NCBI RefSeq assembly: GCF_000407605.1
Contig: NZ_ASWO01000005.1
Location: 666,001 to 730,000, forward strand
Reading direction: 5' to 3'
Length of the DNA stretch: 64,000 nucleotides
Source: Enterococcus sulfureus ATCC 49903
GTDB lineage: Bacteria > Bacillota > Bacilli > Lactobacillales > Enterococcaceae
Below the pieces are notes generated by a model. That model searched no databases. It was given only the letters and a program-made list of their open reading frames with translations, and had not been told where the DNA came from. Shown here one piece after another: positions 46,303 to 56,397 of this stretch. The stretch's first letter is position 1. Every line of letters starts with the position of its first letter. A program made the position numbers and the translations under genes.

Positions 46303-47315
46303 TAGATATCTTCAGTTTCTGTAATCTCTTGAATATCTTTTAATGTAACACTCAAGCTACCATCAGCTTGTTGGATAAATTCTACGTAATCTGGATCTCG
46401 GTACATTTCCATTGGAATAATGAGTTCGATTCCATTTGATAGTTTAATTTTTTGCTTACTAAATTTACGAGTAGACAATGCTTTGACGTCTTCGATCATT
46501 GGAGCTTGATCTACAACCCCTTTTTCTTCGACCTCTTCTTTAAAGGCAAGTTGAGCTGTAATATTTTCTTTAAATACTTGAGTAGCAATTTGATCTAATT
46601 CAATTGTCTCATTTTCTTCAAACGTTTGCGCTAATGCCTCTTGGATCGAAGCTGTGAGTTCTACTTTTGGTGTCTCGAATTTTTCACCAATTTTTTCGGC
46701 GGTCTTTTGAATCACTTTGATATTTTGTTCAAACGAAAGATTTGGAACTGTCTCGATCACATTCGTCGAAAAATATACACGTTTTTCTCCAGAGAAAAGG
46801 TATTTTTTTTCCAATAACTCATACTGCAAAGTATCGGCTTGAATAATGAAACTTTCTTCCGCTTTTTTAGATCCTGCAGACAAAAGCGCCCGATGAACCA
46901 AGAGCTCATTTATAAACCCTTCCTCATTGGAGTCAATAAAATGAGTATAGCCCATCACAAAGTCGACTTTTAACAAAGCGTAGTATTCTTTTGCATCTTT
47001 TTCAAATCGAACAAAAAAAAGATCACAGCTTGGTGCTTCTTCACTTTCGCGATAAGCTGTATACCATTTTTCAACCACATAATGACTAAGCTCTACAAAC
47101 GATACTTCTTGTCGCTGTTGTATGAGATGCGCCATTTGTGACTCCTCTTCCAAAGTCCCGACTAAGGTTTGAGGTGAACTCGCTTTTTTTATCTTTTTTT
47201 CTAAATAATCGCGAATGTACTCTTTTGACAAATCCAACGGTTGAGAAGATAAAATTGGATCTCCAGTTTCGCGATCAACAATATGTAAAATACTTTCTTT
47301 CAAATAAATATCCAT
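46302..47315 (-). CDS. Nucleoid-associated protein family (NdpA/NA37-like)
   Basis: A 337-residue cytoplasmic protein that fits the NA37/YejK-like family of Firmicutes: MDIYLKESILHIVDRETGDPI-like opening, a central FFVRFEKDAKEYYALLKVDFVMGYTH strand region (about 125-150) and a C-terminal IELIIPMEMYRDPDYVEFIQQADGSLSV-like end. The biological role in Gram-positives is not established. I place the start at 47315, because GGAGGGAGA precedes that ATG; the frame extends to 47570 without a site and overlaps the divergent gene. Confidence 0.65.
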   Translation of the reverse strand: MDIYLKESILHIVDRETGDPILSSQPLDLSKEYIRDYLEKKIKKASSPQTLVGTLEEESQMAHLIQQRQEVSFVELSHYVVEKWYTAYRESEEAPSCDLFFVRFEKDAKEYYALLKVDFVMGYTHFIDSNEEGFINELLVHRALLSAGSKKAEESFIIQADTLQYELLEKKYLFSGEKRVYFSTNVIETVPNLSFEQNIKVIQKTAEKIGEKFETPKVELTASIQEALAQTFEENETIELDQIATQVFKENITAQLAFKEEVEEKGVVDQAPMIEDVKALSTRKFSKQKIKLSNGIELIIPMEMYRDPDYVEFIQQADGSLSVTLKDIQEITETEDI

Positions 47316-47432
47316 GGGTCTCCCTCCACTTTCTACTTGCTCAGTGTACCAAAAATTCTTAACTTTACCAAGTAGAGTTGGAATATTGACTTTTTGACAC
47401 GGATTGGTAAACTGATTACGAGGTGAGTGAAT

Positions 47433-47696
47433 ATGACAATAACTGAACGTATCCAGCAACTTTCGCCCCAAATTAAACGGGCATTGCAACCAGAGTTCAT
47501 TTTTATTCTTAAACAAGACACGATTCAACATTTCCCAATCCGTCAATGGAGCAACAAACAGATCAAACAAGAAATATTATCCCGTTACCAGCAAGTTCAA
47601 ACTACGACGGTCGATCATCATCTCATTTGTTATGGTACAAATGATGAACCAGTTCTAATTATTCCGAAAGTGGCCACATTTGCTGAACTCACTTGA
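47433..47696 (+). CDS. Small hypothetical protein
   Basis: An 87-residue protein I do not recognise. It starts MTITERIQQLSPQIKRAL, is Gln- and Ile-rich, and has no membrane helix, signal or Cys. A good ribosome site (GAGGTG, seven bases before the ATG) and the position, divergent from the NA37-like gene by 118 bases, support it as real. Regulation with its neighbour is possible but unproven. Confidence 0.6.
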   Translation: MTITERIQQLSPQIKRALQPEFIFILKQDTIQHFPIRQWSNKQIKQEILSRYQQVQTTTVDHHLICYGTNDEPVLIIPKVATFAELT

Positions 47697-47786
47697 TAAC
47701 TCTCATTGTTTTATCATTTTTCTAGAAATAACTGTTCAAATGCACGATTTTTTCTTATAATCAATAAGTATTGAAAGGGGCTCATT

Positions 47787-48470
47787 ATGAAAAAGAAACA
47801 ATTAGCAAAATTAAAAAAACAATTTAGACCATCATTTGAAGGAGCAAGAAAGCAATTATTCGATAAAATGATTGAAAAAGCAGCGGCTTTATATCAATTA
47901 CATATTCGTGTCTTTATTGATCCTAAACAACCTAATGACATGATGATCGAATTACTTGATCCAACAGATCGTGATCAACAAATTAAAGTACCTTTAGATG
48001 ACAACTTCAAAACAGTTGTCAAACGTATTCAAAATGAAGAAAAAGGCTTACTTGATCGTTTTAGCGAAAACCTAGTTGAAGAAATCGCTAGTTACTGGTC
48101 TCCAGATGCTGCGCGCCAACAAGCGTCGACAACACCTGAACCTAAAAAAGCTGAAGCGAAAAAAGAAGTAGCGAAAAAAACTGAACCGAAAGCTGAACCG
48201 AAAGTAGAAACAGCGACAGCTAATGATTCTGCATTAACGGCGTTCAGCGAACAAATCAGTGCCTTTCCAAAATTTGCGGTAAACGAAACTAAAGATCAAA
48301 TCGAAGTTGTAGAACAAACAGCCAAAGAAACTCGTTTACTTGCTACGATTTCTAAAACGGAAGAAAACAGTTTTACAATCGAAACTGCTCTAGAACGTAA
48401 ATATAAATTAAAACTAGACGTGATCCCAGTGATCGAAGCTTTCGCTAAAACACCATTATCAGAACGCTAA
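47787..48470 (+). CDS. Hypothetical two-domain cytoplasmic protein with Lys/Glu/Pro linker
   Basis: A 227-residue protein I cannot assign. The N-terminal part (1-110) is basic, with an amphipathic start (KKKQLAKLKKQFRPSF) and a predicted alpha/beta segment (LHIRVFIDPKQPNDMMIELL). A low-complexity linker (about 117-150, rich in KAEAKK, EPKAEPK) joins a C-terminal domain (155-227). It has AAAGGGG upstream and its own terminator. The linker suggests two folded modules acting together. Confidence 0.65.
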   Translation: MKKKQLAKLKKQFRPSFEGARKQLFDKMIEKAAALYQLHIRVFIDPKQPNDMMIELLDPTDRDQQIKVPLDDNFKTVVKRIQNEEKGLLDRFSENLVEEIASYWSPDAARQQASTTPEPKKAEAKKEVAKKTEPKAEPKVETATANDSALTAFSEQISAFPKFAVNETKDQIEVVEQTAKETRLLATISKTEENSFTIETALERKYKLKLDVIPVIEAFAKTPLSER

Positions 48471-48504
48471 AAAAAGCATCCCAATATTGGGATGCTTTTT
48501 TTAT
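48470..48504. terminator. Bidirectional terminator
   Basis: AAAAAGCATCCCAATATTGGGATGCTTTTT palindrome between the hypothetical gene and phoU. Confidence 0.85.
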
Positions 48505-49178
48505 ACTGGTTCGTGATGATTAGAGCTTAATTCGCTGATTTTACCTGTTGCTAAATATACGATCCATTCACAAATATTGGTCACGTAATCACCGATACGT
48601 TCTAAATATTGCGCTACATATAGATAATCTGTACCACTCACTACAGTTTCTGGATTGGCTTTCATCGCTGCAATCGTTTTGTAGTAAATATCGTGGTAAT
48701 AATCATTTGTTCGTTTATCCATCTGCGCGATCATACGAGCATCTTTTTCATCTGTCTTCACATACGCCACTAGGACGTTATCGACCATTTTTTTAACATA
48801 ATCCGACATTTCAGAAATTTCTTTTTCAATTTCTAAAATACGAGTTTCGCCTTTTACACGAATCGTTGATTTCGCAATCGATACCGCATGATCTCCCATA
48901 CGCTCAAGGTCAGAACTAGCTTTCATGACCGTAATGATCATTCGTAGATCAGTCGTTACAGGTTGTTGTAACGCAATCATTTCAAAACTTTTTTTCTCTA
49001 GACGAATCTCCATACCATTGATCGTTTCATCATGTTCAATCACTTCTTGTGCTAATGCTTTATCGTGTTTAACATATGAACGAACAGATTTATGAATGGC
49101 ATTGCTTACAAGCATCCCCATCTCATAAAATTGATTGTGTAAATTCAATAAATCTTCTTCAAATTGCGTACGTAACAT
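48501..49178 (-). CDS. phoU: Phosphate transport accessory protein PhoU
   Basis: A 225-residue all-helical protein of two repeats, each with an ExxxD-type metal motif (MERMGDHAVSIAKS-like in the first, YLERIGDYVTNICEW in the second). PhoU links Pst transporter activity to phosphate signalling and limits uptake. It is the last gene of the pst operon, 14 bases after the second pstB. Confidence 0.93.
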   Translation of the reverse strand: MLRTQFEEDLLNLHNQFYEMGMLVSNAIHKSVRSYVKHDKALAQEVIEHDETINGMEIRLEKKSFEMIALQQPVTTDLRMIITVMKASSDLERMGDHAVSIAKSTIRVKGETRILEIEKEISEMSDYVKKMVDNVLVAYVKTDEKDARMIAQMDKRTNDYYHDIYYKTIAAMKANPETVVSGTDYLYVAQYLERIGDYVTNICEWIVYLATGKISELSSNHHEPV

Positions 49179-49192
49179 ATCGTTTCCTCCTT

Positions 49193-49954
49193 TTACCCAA
49201 ATCTTCCAGAAATATAATCATCTGTTTCTTTTTTGGCTGGATCCAAAAAGATTTTTTTCGTACGATCAAACTCGATTAAATCTCCATTTAAGAAAAAGGC
49301 TGTCTTATCAGAAATCCGAGAAGCTTGGGACATATTATGTGTCACCATGATCATGGTATATTTATCTTTTAATTCTAACAAAGTATTTTCGATCTTACCA
49401 GATGAAACTGGGTCTAAAGCACTTGTTGGTTCATCTAATAAGATGATTTTAGGATCTACGGCAAGGACACGTGCGATACATACACGCTGTTGCTGTCCAC
49501 CAGACAAGGAAAGTGCACTATTGTGTAATTTATCTTTGACATCTTCCCAAACAGAAGCTGCTTTTAAGCTCTCTTCGACTACGCGGTCTAACTCTTGTTT
49601 ATCTGTAACACCTTTTAAGCGCAATCCGTAGATGACATTCTCATAGATCGAGAATGGAAACGGATTGGGTTGTTGAAATACCATCCCGATTTCTTTACGT
49701 AATTCTACTGTGTCGGTTTTCGGACTATAAATGTCTTGTCCGTTATACAATACACTGCCTGTAATGGTCACATTGGGAATCAAATCATTCATACGATTTA
49801 GACTACGTAAAAATGTCGATTTCCCACATCCTGAAGGTCCGATCATTGCAGTGATCTCATTTTCATGAATTTCAAGATCGATTCCTTTTAAGGCTTCTTT
49901 TTTTCCATAATATAAATGCAAATCTCTTGATGTGATAATTGGTTCTGCCATCAT
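49193..49954 (-). CDS. pstB2: Phosphate ABC transporter ATPase PstB, copy 2
   Basis: A 253-residue ATPase with Walker [10 protein letters not shown], signature LSGGQQQR, Walker [13 protein letters not shown] and the switch His in VTHNMSQA. It energises phosphate import with PstA and PstC. A second pstB directly upstream is a common feature in Lactobacillales. The two copies differ clearly in sequence, so they are not a recent duplication. The start may be either ATG of the pair ATGATG. Confidence 0.94.
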   Translation of the reverse strand: MMAEPIITSRDLHLYYGKKEALKGIDLEIHENEITAMIGPSGCGKSTFLRSLNRMNDLIPNVTITGSVLYNGQDIYSPKTDTVELRKEIGMVFQQPNPFPFSIYENVIYGLRLKGVTDKQELDRVVEESLKAASVWEDVKDKLHNSALSLSGGQQQRVCIARVLAVDPKIILLDEPTSALDPVSSGKIENTLLELKDKYTMIMVTHNMSQASRISDKTAFFLNGDLIEFDRTKKIFLDPAKKETDDYISGRFG

Positions 49955-49969
49955 CGCTTCCTCTACTTT

Positions 49970-50776
49970 CTAACCAAAATGTCCAGATACATAGTCTTCA
50001 GTCGCTTGTGTTTTTGGTCGCGTGAAGATTTTACGTGTATTATCGTATTCAATGGCATGTCCTAAATAGAAGAAAGCCGTATAATCGCTAATACGCGCAG
50101 CTTGTTGCATATTATGCGTTACGATTACGATTGAATATTGATCTTTTAGGTTCACTAGGGTTTCTTCAACTGTTCCCGTAGAAATCGGATCTAATGCGCT
50201 CGCAGGCTCATCTAATAATAAAATATCTGGTTTCATCGCAATTGCACGCGCGATGCATAAGCGTTGTTGTTGTCCCCCAGATAACGCATGTGCACTTTTA
50301 TCTAATGAATCTTTGACTTGATCCCATAACGCAGCTTGTTTTAAGCTCGTCTCAACGATTTCGTCTAATTTTTTCTTATCTTTTTCACCATGACGTTTTA
50401 GTGCAAATGTAATATTTTCATAAATAGATTTACTAAACGGATTTGGACGCTGAAATACCATGCCGATACGTTTGCGCATCTCATAGACATCGACTTCTTT
50501 TGAATTCACGTCAACACCGTTGTACATAATTTGGCCCGTGATTTTTGTATTGGCGATCTCGTCATTCATTCGATTCAAACTACGTAGATACGTTGATTTC
50601 CCACATCCAGAAGGCCCGATCAAGGCCGTGATTTTATTTTTTTCAAACGCTAAATCTACGCCTTTGATCGCTTCATTCTTGCCGTAATACACATGTAGAT
50701 CATGAGTTTGTAAAATTATATTTTTTTCTTCTTCTAATGTGATGATATGACGATCATCTAAATTGTATTGTTTCAT
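49970..50776 (-). CDS. pstB1: Phosphate ABC transporter ATPase PstB, copy 1
   Basis: A 268-residue ATPase with the same motifs ([38 protein letters not shown]) and an N-terminal extension of about 20 residues compared with copy 2. It lies ten bases after pstA and 15 bases before pstB2. Whether the two ATPases form a heterodimer or alternate with conditions is not evident from sequence. Confidence 0.94.
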   Translation of the reverse strand: MKQYNLDDRHIITLEEEKNIILQTHDLHVYYGKNEAIKGVDLAFEKNKITALIGPSGCGKSTYLRSLNRMNDEIANTKITGQIMYNGVDVNSKEVDVYEMRKRIGMVFQRPNPFSKSIYENITFALKRHGEKDKKKLDEIVETSLKQAALWDQVKDSLDKSAHALSGGQQQRLCIARAIAMKPDILLLDEPASALDPISTGTVEETLVNLKDQYSIVIVTHNMQQAARISDYTAFFYLGHAIEYDNTRKIFTRPKTQATEDYVSGHFG

Positions 50777-50786
50777 ACTCTTCTCC

Positions 50787-51674
50787 TTATGCAGCTGACG
50801 TCATTTTTTTATAGAGACGTTTTCCAAGTGCACGTGCGCCAAAGTTAAAGGCCAACACGGCGATAATCAAAACAGCTGAAGCTCCAGCTGAGATTGCATC
50901 TCCATCGGGTTTTGTTCCTTCAGAATTGATTTTCCAAATATAAACGGCTAATGTTTCTGCTTGTCTAAAGATACTTAACGGGCTTGATACACTCAATGGA
51001 TTCCAGTTCGTAAAATCTAGTGCCGGTGCACTTTGTCCAGCCGTATAGATCAAGGCAGCTGCTTCACCAAAGATACGTCCAGAACTTAAAATTACTCCAG
51101 TCAAAATACCCGGTGTTGCTTCTGGAACGACTACACGAAGGACTGTCTCCCAACGTGATAAACCTAAAGCAAGTCCTGCTTCACGCTGAGTAAAGTGAAC
51201 GGCTTTTAGTGATTCCTCTACATTACGTGTCAATAGTGGCAAGTTAAAGAACGTCAAAGCTAAGGCTCCTGATAAGATTGAAAATCCATATTGAAATTGA
51301 ATAACAAAAACTAAGAAACCAAATAATCCCACAACGACAGATGGCAATGAACTTAAAATTTCAATAGCGGTACGAATCACATCTGTCATCCAATTTTTCT
51401 TAGCGTATTCCGATAAATAAATTCCGGCACCTAATGAAATCGGGAAACTGATGATCATGGTGATCAACAATAAATAAAATGAGTTAAATAACTGAATTCC
51501 GATCCCGCCGCCTACTTGATAGGCTTTAGAAGGTTGCGTTAAGAATTCCCAAGAGATATGAGGTACACCACGCACTAGAATATACAATAGCAAGGCAGCT
51601 AAAATTAAGACGATCACGCCAGAAATTACATAAAGAATTCCTGTTGCAATCTTATCGGCACGTTTTGCTGACAT
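50787..51674 (-). CDS. pstA: Phosphate ABC transporter permease PstA
   Basis: A 295-residue permease with six membrane helices and the EAA loop [31 protein letters not shown] (near residues 155-185) that contacts PstB. Its ATG overlaps the pstC stop as TAATG, so translation is coupled. Confidence 0.94.
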   Translation of the reverse strand: MSAKRADKIATGILYVISGVIVLILAALLLYILVRGVPHISWEFLTQPSKAYQVGGGIGIQLFNSFYLLLITMIISFPISLGAGIYLSEYAKKNWMTDVIRTAIEILSSLPSVVVGLFGFLVFVIQFQYGFSILSGALALTFFNLPLLTRNVEESLKAVHFTQREAGLALGLSRWETVLRVVVPEATPGILTGVILSSGRIFGEAAALIYTAGQSAPALDFTNWNPLSVSSPLSIFRQAETLAVYIWKINSEGTKPDGDAISAGASAVLIIAVLAFNFGARALGKRLYKKMTSAA

Positions 51675-52594
51675 TATTTAATAGCCCCCTTTTTTCCAAT
51701 CAAACGAATTACGATATTAAATAGTAATGACATTAATAACAGAATCAATGCCAATGACCATAAGACATTATTTTCTAATGTGCCCATGATCGTATTTCCG
51801 ATTCCCATTGTCAAAATCGATGTCAATGTTGACGCAGGTGTTGTTAAGCTAGTTGGTAACAGTGCAGCATTCCCGATGACCATTTGAATCGCTAGTGCTT
51901 CACCAAAAGCACGCGCCATCCCAAACACGACAGCCGTTAAAATACCCGGTACAGCCGCTCGCAGTACGACTTTGTAAATCGTTTGCCAACGTGTTGCACC
52001 TAAGGCTAATGAGGCTTCGCGATAATGACGTGGAACAGCTTTTAGCGCATCCACCGTCATCGTCGTTACAGTCGGTAAGATCATAACGAATAACACAAAT
52101 GTTCCAGCTAATATCCCAAAACCAGTTCCACCAAAAATGGAACGAATTACAGGTACGATAACAGACAACCCAATAAAACCATATACTACTGAAGGAATTC
52201 CTACCAACAACTCAATAACAGGTTGTAAGATTTTTTGACCTTGTTTAGGTGAAATCTCCACCATAAAAATAGCTGCACCGATTGCAAAGGGTGTCGCTAA
52301 AATCGCAGACAAGAACGTTACGATAAACGAACCTAAAATCATCGGTAATGCCCCTACTAATGGTTTACCATCTGATCCTACAGCACTAGGATTCCATTTA
52401 GTACCAAATAAAAAGTCAAACACATTGACTTTATCTACAAAAAAGGTTGCTAATCCTTTACTTGCAACGAAAAAGAAAATCGATAATACAACTACAACGA
52501 TTAATGCAATGCATAAGAAACTAATAAGCTTTCCAAATTGCTCCATTCGTGCACGCTTTGATCGTTTCGTTAATTCATTTTTTATATCTTCCAA
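51674..52594 (-). CDS. pstC: Phosphate ABC transporter permease PstC
   Basis: A 306-residue permease with six helices, a conserved ELLVGIPSVVYGFIGL and an EAA-type loop ALKAVPRHYREASLALGATRWQTIYKVVL near residues 185-215. The start is TTG at 52594, seven bases after AGGAGG. It heads the permease-ATPase part of the operon; the region before it carries a separate promoter and Pho-box-like repeats. Confidence 0.94.
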   Translation of the reverse strand: MEDIKNELTKRSKRARMEQFGKLISFLCIALIVVVVLSIFFFVASKGLATFFVDKVNVFDFLFGTKWNPSAVGSDGKPLVGALPMILGSFIVTFLSAILATPFAIGAAIFMVEISPKQGQKILQPVIELLVGIPSVVYGFIGLSVIVPVIRSIFGGTGFGILAGTFVLFVMILPTVTTMTVDALKAVPRHYREASLALGATRWQTIYKVVLRAAVPGILTAVVFGMARAFGEALAIQMVIGNAALLPTSLTTPASTLTSILTMGIGNTIMGTLENNVLWSLALILLLMSLLFNIVIRLIGKKGAIK

Positions 52595-52621
52595 GAGGGT
52601 TCCTCCTCAAAACTATTTTTC

Positions 52622-52650
52622 ACTTTACTAGTGTAATCTTTTGATATCAA
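52622..52650 (-). promoter_or_regulatory. Candidate promoter between pstS and pstC
   Basis: TTGATA (52650-52645) and TAAAGT (52627-52622) with a 17-base spacer, directly downstream of the Pho-box-like hexamers and 28 bases before the pstC start. Confidence 0.55.
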
Positions 52651-52655
52651 TTTCC

Positions 52656-52703
52656 GTTAAAGCTTACGTAAAGATCAAGTTAAGATTGTAAATTTTTTGT
52701 AAA
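52656..52703 (-). promoter_or_regulatory. Pho-box-like array of five direct hexamers
   Basis: On the minus strand TTTACA (52703), TTTACA (52692), TTAACT (52683), TTTACG (52672) and TTTAAC (52661) follow each other at 11, 9, 11 and 11 bases. This is the form of PhoP boxes (TT[A/T/C]A[C/T]A every 11 bases). The array starts just after the pstS stop. Confidence 0.6.
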
Positions 52704-52705
52704 GA

Positions 52706-53563
52706 TTACTTGATAATATTTCCTTTCCAGTCGCGTTTTACTTCCATCTGCGTTACTGGAATGTATCCCATTTTTCCAACAATTTCCTCTTGGACTTTAT
52801 CCGATAAGATATACTCGATAAATTCTGTCGTTAAACTAGTTGGATTTTTGTGCGTGTACATATGCTCATAGGACCAAATAATCCATTTATTTGTTTTTAC
52901 ATTTTCATCATTTGGTTCGATGTTGTCAATTTTTAATTTTTGTACGTCTTTGTTTACATATGAAAAGGCCACATAACTAATCGCTCCTGGAGTATCCGAT
53001 ACGATTTGACGAACCATTCCACTTGAATCTTGCTCTTGTGACTGTTTTGCAGAAGCGCCATCTAATACCCATTTTTCAAACGTTGCACGGGTTCCACTGC
53101 CAGATGCACGATTTAGCAGTACGATATCTTGATCTGCCCCCCCTACTTCTTTCCAGTTCGTGATTTCACCAGTAAAAATTTGTTTTAATTGTGCCATTGT
53201 TACGCTATCGACACCAACTTTTTTATTAATAATCGGTGTAATCCCTACTACAGCAACTTGATGATCGGTTAATTTATTGGCATCGATCCCAGATTTTTCT
53301 TCTGCGAATAGATCTGAATTCCCAATGTCGACCGCACCGGATTGAACTTGACTCAACCCCGTTCCACTCCCTCCACCTTGGACATTAATAAACTCCCCCG
53401 GATGGTTTGTTTGATATTCATCTGCAGCGGACTCAACTAAAGGTTGCAACGCAGATGAACCTACAGCAGTAATCGATTCCCCTCGATCAATCCATTTGGC
53501 ACAACCACTTAATAAAATTCCTGTTGCAAGCAAAGAAAAGACGATTAGGCTTTTTTTCTTCAT
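52706..53563 (-). CDS. pstS: Phosphate-binding lipoprotein PstS
   Basis: A 285-residue lipoprotein: N-terminal KKKSLIVFSLLATGILLSGC signal with the lipobox LSGC (Cys21), then a periplasmic-binding fold with phosphate-contact motifs VGSSALQPLVE, GGGSGTGLSQVQSGAVDIG and NRASGSGTRATFEKW. It delivers phosphate to PstCA. It needs the Lgt encoded in this window for anchoring. AGGAG precedes the ATG. Confidence 0.95.
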   Translation of the reverse strand: MKKKSLIVFSLLATGILLSGCAKWIDRGESITAVGSSALQPLVESAADEYQTNHPGEFINVQGGGSGTGLSQVQSGAVDIGNSDLFAEEKSGIDANKLTDHQVAVVGITPIINKKVGVDSVTMAQLKQIFTGEITNWKEVGGADQDIVLLNRASGSGTRATFEKWVLDGASAKQSQEQDSSGMVRQIVSDTPGAISYVAFSYVNKDVQKLKIDNIEPNDENVKTNKWIIWSYEHMYTHKNPTSLTTEFIEYILSDKVQEEIVGKMGYIPVTQMEVKRDWKGNIIK

Positions 53564-53730
53564 ATTAACTCCTCATTCCATATATTCTTCTAGTTCTATC
53601 TTACCATCAACATAGGGGTTTGATAAACTCTCAACTCGTCATCTAATAAAAAGATTTTTAGTTGCATAACCCAAATGCCATAATAACAAACGATGTAAAG
53701 AAAAGATAGAGATTTTTTTTATCTTTTTAC

Positions 53731-53771
53731 GAAAAAGTAGTCCTTGGGAAGGATTTCCCAAGGACTACTTT
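53731..53771 (-). terminator. Terminator of rpsA
   Basis: AGTAGTCCTTGGGA/TCCCAAGGACTACT stem with TTTTT on the minus strand. Confidence 0.85.
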
Positions 53772-53788
53772 CTAATCTATTTTTATAC

Positions 53789-54994
53789 TTATTCTTCTTC
53801 TTTTAGCGCATCGCCTAATAAGTCACCCATTGTAAAACCAGTTGACTCTTCAGGTAATTCATAATCCTCTTCTACTGCAACTTCTTTTTCTTGCTCAGGT
53901 TTTTCTTCTAAAGCTTTGATACTTAGTGCAATACGATGCTCATCTGGATGCACTTCTAACACTTTCACTTGTACAGTATCGCCTTCATGAAGCACTTCAT
54001 GAGGAGTCGCGATATGTTGATGTGAAATTTGAGAAATATGCACAAGGCCCTCAACACCTGGTAAAACTTCAACAAAGGCACCAAAGCTTGTTAATCGTTT
54101 TACCGTACCTTCGATAACAGAACCTGTTTCGATTGTTTCCGTTACAGTATCCCAAGGTCCAGGCAATGTATCTTTAATCGATAATGAAATGCGTTCTGAA
54201 GCAGGATCAACAGATAAGACAGCAACGTTTACCACATCACCGACAGATAACACATCACTTGGTTTGGCAACGTGTGCATGTGAGATTTCAGAAACGTGGA
54301 CTAGTCCATCGATTCCACCTAAATCGACAAATGCACCGAAGTTAGTTAAACGTGCGATTTTTCCTTCTAGCTGATCACCTTCTGCGATTGATGCTAGTAG
54401 TTCTGCTTTTTTGCCTTCTTTTTCTTGTTCTACCACTGCTTTATGAGATAGAATCAAACGATTTTCAGAAGGTTCGATTTCAATAATTTTTAAGGTCAAT
54501 GTTTTGCCTTTGTATTCTTCAAAATCGTCTACAAAATGATCTTCAACCATTGAGGCAGGAACGAACCCACGTACACCGACGTCGACTACCAATCCACCTT
54601 TAACGATGTTTGTTACTGGAGCTTCTAAAATTTTTCCTGCTTGGAAATCTTGTTCGATATCCGCCCAGACTTTTTTCGCATCCAAACGACGCTTAGATAA
54701 TAAATAGCTTCCGTTTTCTTTGTCTTTTCCAATTGTAGAAATGACAACTAAATCTAGTACATCGCCGACTTTCACGACGTCATTGATATCGTCAACTGGT
54801 AAAGTAGATAGTTCTTTTGCAGGAACAACCCCTTCAACCCCAGCTCCTTCAATTCCAACGATTGCTTGTTTGTCTTCAATTGCTAATACTTCGCCTGATA
54901 CAACATCCCCTACACTAACTTCTTTTACATCGTTTAATGCAGCTTCCATTGAATCATTAGCATTTTCGACTTGATTATTTTCAAATTCCGTCAT
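53789..54994 (-). CDS. rpsA: Ribosomal protein S1 (four S1 motifs)
   Basis: A 401-residue RNA-binding protein with four S1 domains (about 20-90, 105-170, 190-260, 275-345), the last two with the classic FGAFVDLGGIDGLVHVSEISH and FGAFVEVLPGVEGLVHISQISH forms, and an acidic tail. Shorter than the six-domain protein of Gram-negatives, as usual in Firmicutes. I start it at 54994 after AGGAGG; the frame continues to 55015. It is not next to cmk as in many relatives. Confidence 0.93.
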   Translation of the reverse strand: MTEFENNQVENANDSMEAALNDVKEVSVGDVVSGEVLAIEDKQAIVGIEGAGVEGVVPAKELSTLPVDDINDVVKVGDVLDLVVISTIGKDKENGSYLLSKRRLDAKKVWADIEQDFQAGKILEAPVTNIVKGGLVVDVGVRGFVPASMVEDHFVDDFEEYKGKTLTLKIIEIEPSENRLILSHKAVVEQEKEGKKAELLASIAEGDQLEGKIARLTNFGAFVDLGGIDGLVHVSEISHAHVAKPSDVLSVGDVVNVAVLSVDPASERISLSIKDTLPGPWDTVTETIETGSVIEGTVKRLTSFGAFVEVLPGVEGLVHISQISHQHIATPHEVLHEGDTVQVKVLEVHPDEHRIALSIKALEEKPEQEKEVAVEEDYELPEESTGFTMGDLLGDALKEEE

Positions 54995-55146
54995 AACGTA
55001 TGTCCTCCTAACCAACAGTTCATAAAATCATGGTACAGTTTCTAGTTTATGCTATTCTGACAAAAAAATAAAGCGATTTCTACTGAAAAAATGAATTTAT
55101 TCTAATTTTTATTTTTTTCTTTCTTTAATGAAACCAAATACTGTTC

Positions 55147-56394
55147 TTATTTAGTTTGACGATATACTTCTAACCATTTTTTAGCGACTTCCTGATTCAT
55201 CGTATCTTCTTGTAAGCGTTTTGTGACATACTCGATTTCGTCTCCAATCGCGCCTACTGTCATAGCTAACGTCCGAGCCTGAAGTGACATATGCCCTTGT
55301 TGGATTCCTTCACTGACTAATGCACGTAAGGCTGCTAAATTTTGTACTAATCCAATCGCAGCAGTTAACTGACCTAATTCACTTGCAGTCGGCTGTTGCG
55401 CTAATTTGGATACCAATTTCGCTTTGGGTAATAATGTAATTGCACCGCCAACTGATCCCAATAAACTAGGAATTTCAATGGTGCCTACTAAATGTTCCTC
55501 TTCAAGTTGCCACATCGTCAATCCTTGATACTGTCCATGACGAGCCGCATAGGCATGCACAGCTGCTGCAAAAGCCCGTGTATCATTTCCTGTGGCCAAA
55601 ACAAATGCTTCCATTCCGTTCATAATCCCTTTATTATGGGTTACTGCTCGGTAAACATCAAGTTGAGCCGCTTTAGAAGCTTGAACAATACGTTTCGCGA
55701 CTAGCTTCCCGGGAGCAGATTTTGCTAATGCCTGAAAGGGTACTACAACACGAGCTGTTACCATAGCTTCAGTAGCATAGTTACTCAAGATTCCCATTAG
55801 AATCTCTTCATCCGTTTGCGTCATTAGATACCTTTTTACGGCTTCAGCCATTGTGTTGACCATATTGGCCCCCATCGCTTCTTTGGGATCCACGATCAAG
55901 TCGCAAGAAACATATTCTGCAGATAATGCGCGAATCTCTATAGCTTGAACACCACCACCACGAGTGACGATCGATGGATGTGCCTGATGCGCCTGAGCGA
56001 TCATTTCCTCTTTTTTTCGCTGCAATAAATCAACTAATCTGTCACAATCACTGACGTTTGGAAAAATAATTTGACCACGTACAAACTTTGTTTTCATTTC
56101 CGTCTGTACGCCCACTTCATGTACCATTTTTGCGCCATAATTACAAGCAGCGATGACAGAAGGTTCTTCTGTCGCTAATGCTAATACACGTATGCGATCA
56201 TTTACTTTTAACCCATTTACGATTCCAATCGGTACAGCAAATTCGCTCACTTGATTTTCAATCAAATGCGTCGCCAATTCTTCAGATAAGGTTTGATGCG
56301 CCAATTCTTTTTGTTCTGCTTCAGTTAATTGTGCTTGTTCAGAAAGAACCGTTCGACGTTGTGCTGGAGTTTGTTTATAAAATGGTTTGTTCAT
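55147..56394 (-). CDS. HMG-CoA reductase (class II), separate reading frame
   Basis: A 415-residue class II reductase that makes mevalonate from HMG-CoA. All four catalytic residues are visible: Glu in ATEEPSVIA, Lys in HNKGIMNG, Asp in TGNDTRA and His in QQGHMSLQAR; the DAMGAN-type loop reads EAMGANMVN. In enterococci this domain is the second half of MvaE. Here it starts five bases after the thiolase stop, in the same frame, with GAGGAG seven bases before its ATG. Confidence 0.93.
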   Translation of the reverse strand: MNKPFYKQTPAQRRTVLSEQAQLTEAEQKELAHQTLSEELATHLIENQVSEFAVPIGIVNGLKVNDRIRVLALATEEPSVIAACNYGAKMVHEVGVQTEMKTKFVRGQIIFPNVSDCDRLVDLLQRKKEEMIAQAHQAHPSIVTRGGGVQAIEIRALSAEYVSCDLIVDPKEAMGANMVNTMAEAVKRYLMTQTDEEILMGILSNYATEAMVTARVVVPFQALAKSAPGKLVAKRIVQASKAAQLDVYRAVTHNKGIMNGMEAFVLATGNDTRAFAAAVHAYAARHGQYQGLTMWQLEEEHLVGTIEIPSLLGSVGGAITLLPKAKLVSKLAQQPTASELGQLTAAIGLVQNLAALRALVSEGIQQGHMSLQARTLAMTVGAIGDEIEYVTKRLQEDTMNQEVAKKWLEVYRQTK

Positions 56395-56397
56395 CGC

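Noticed and set aside
46302..47570. Longer 422-residue form of the nucleoid-associated-type protein
   Set aside because: The extra 85 residues have no ribosome site, overlap the divergent gene and do not look protein-like; the ATG at 47315 has GGAGGGAGA.
49193..50776. Tandem pstB genes as a recent duplication
   Set aside because: The two proteins differ at many positions and in length; a double pstB is common in Lactobacillales.
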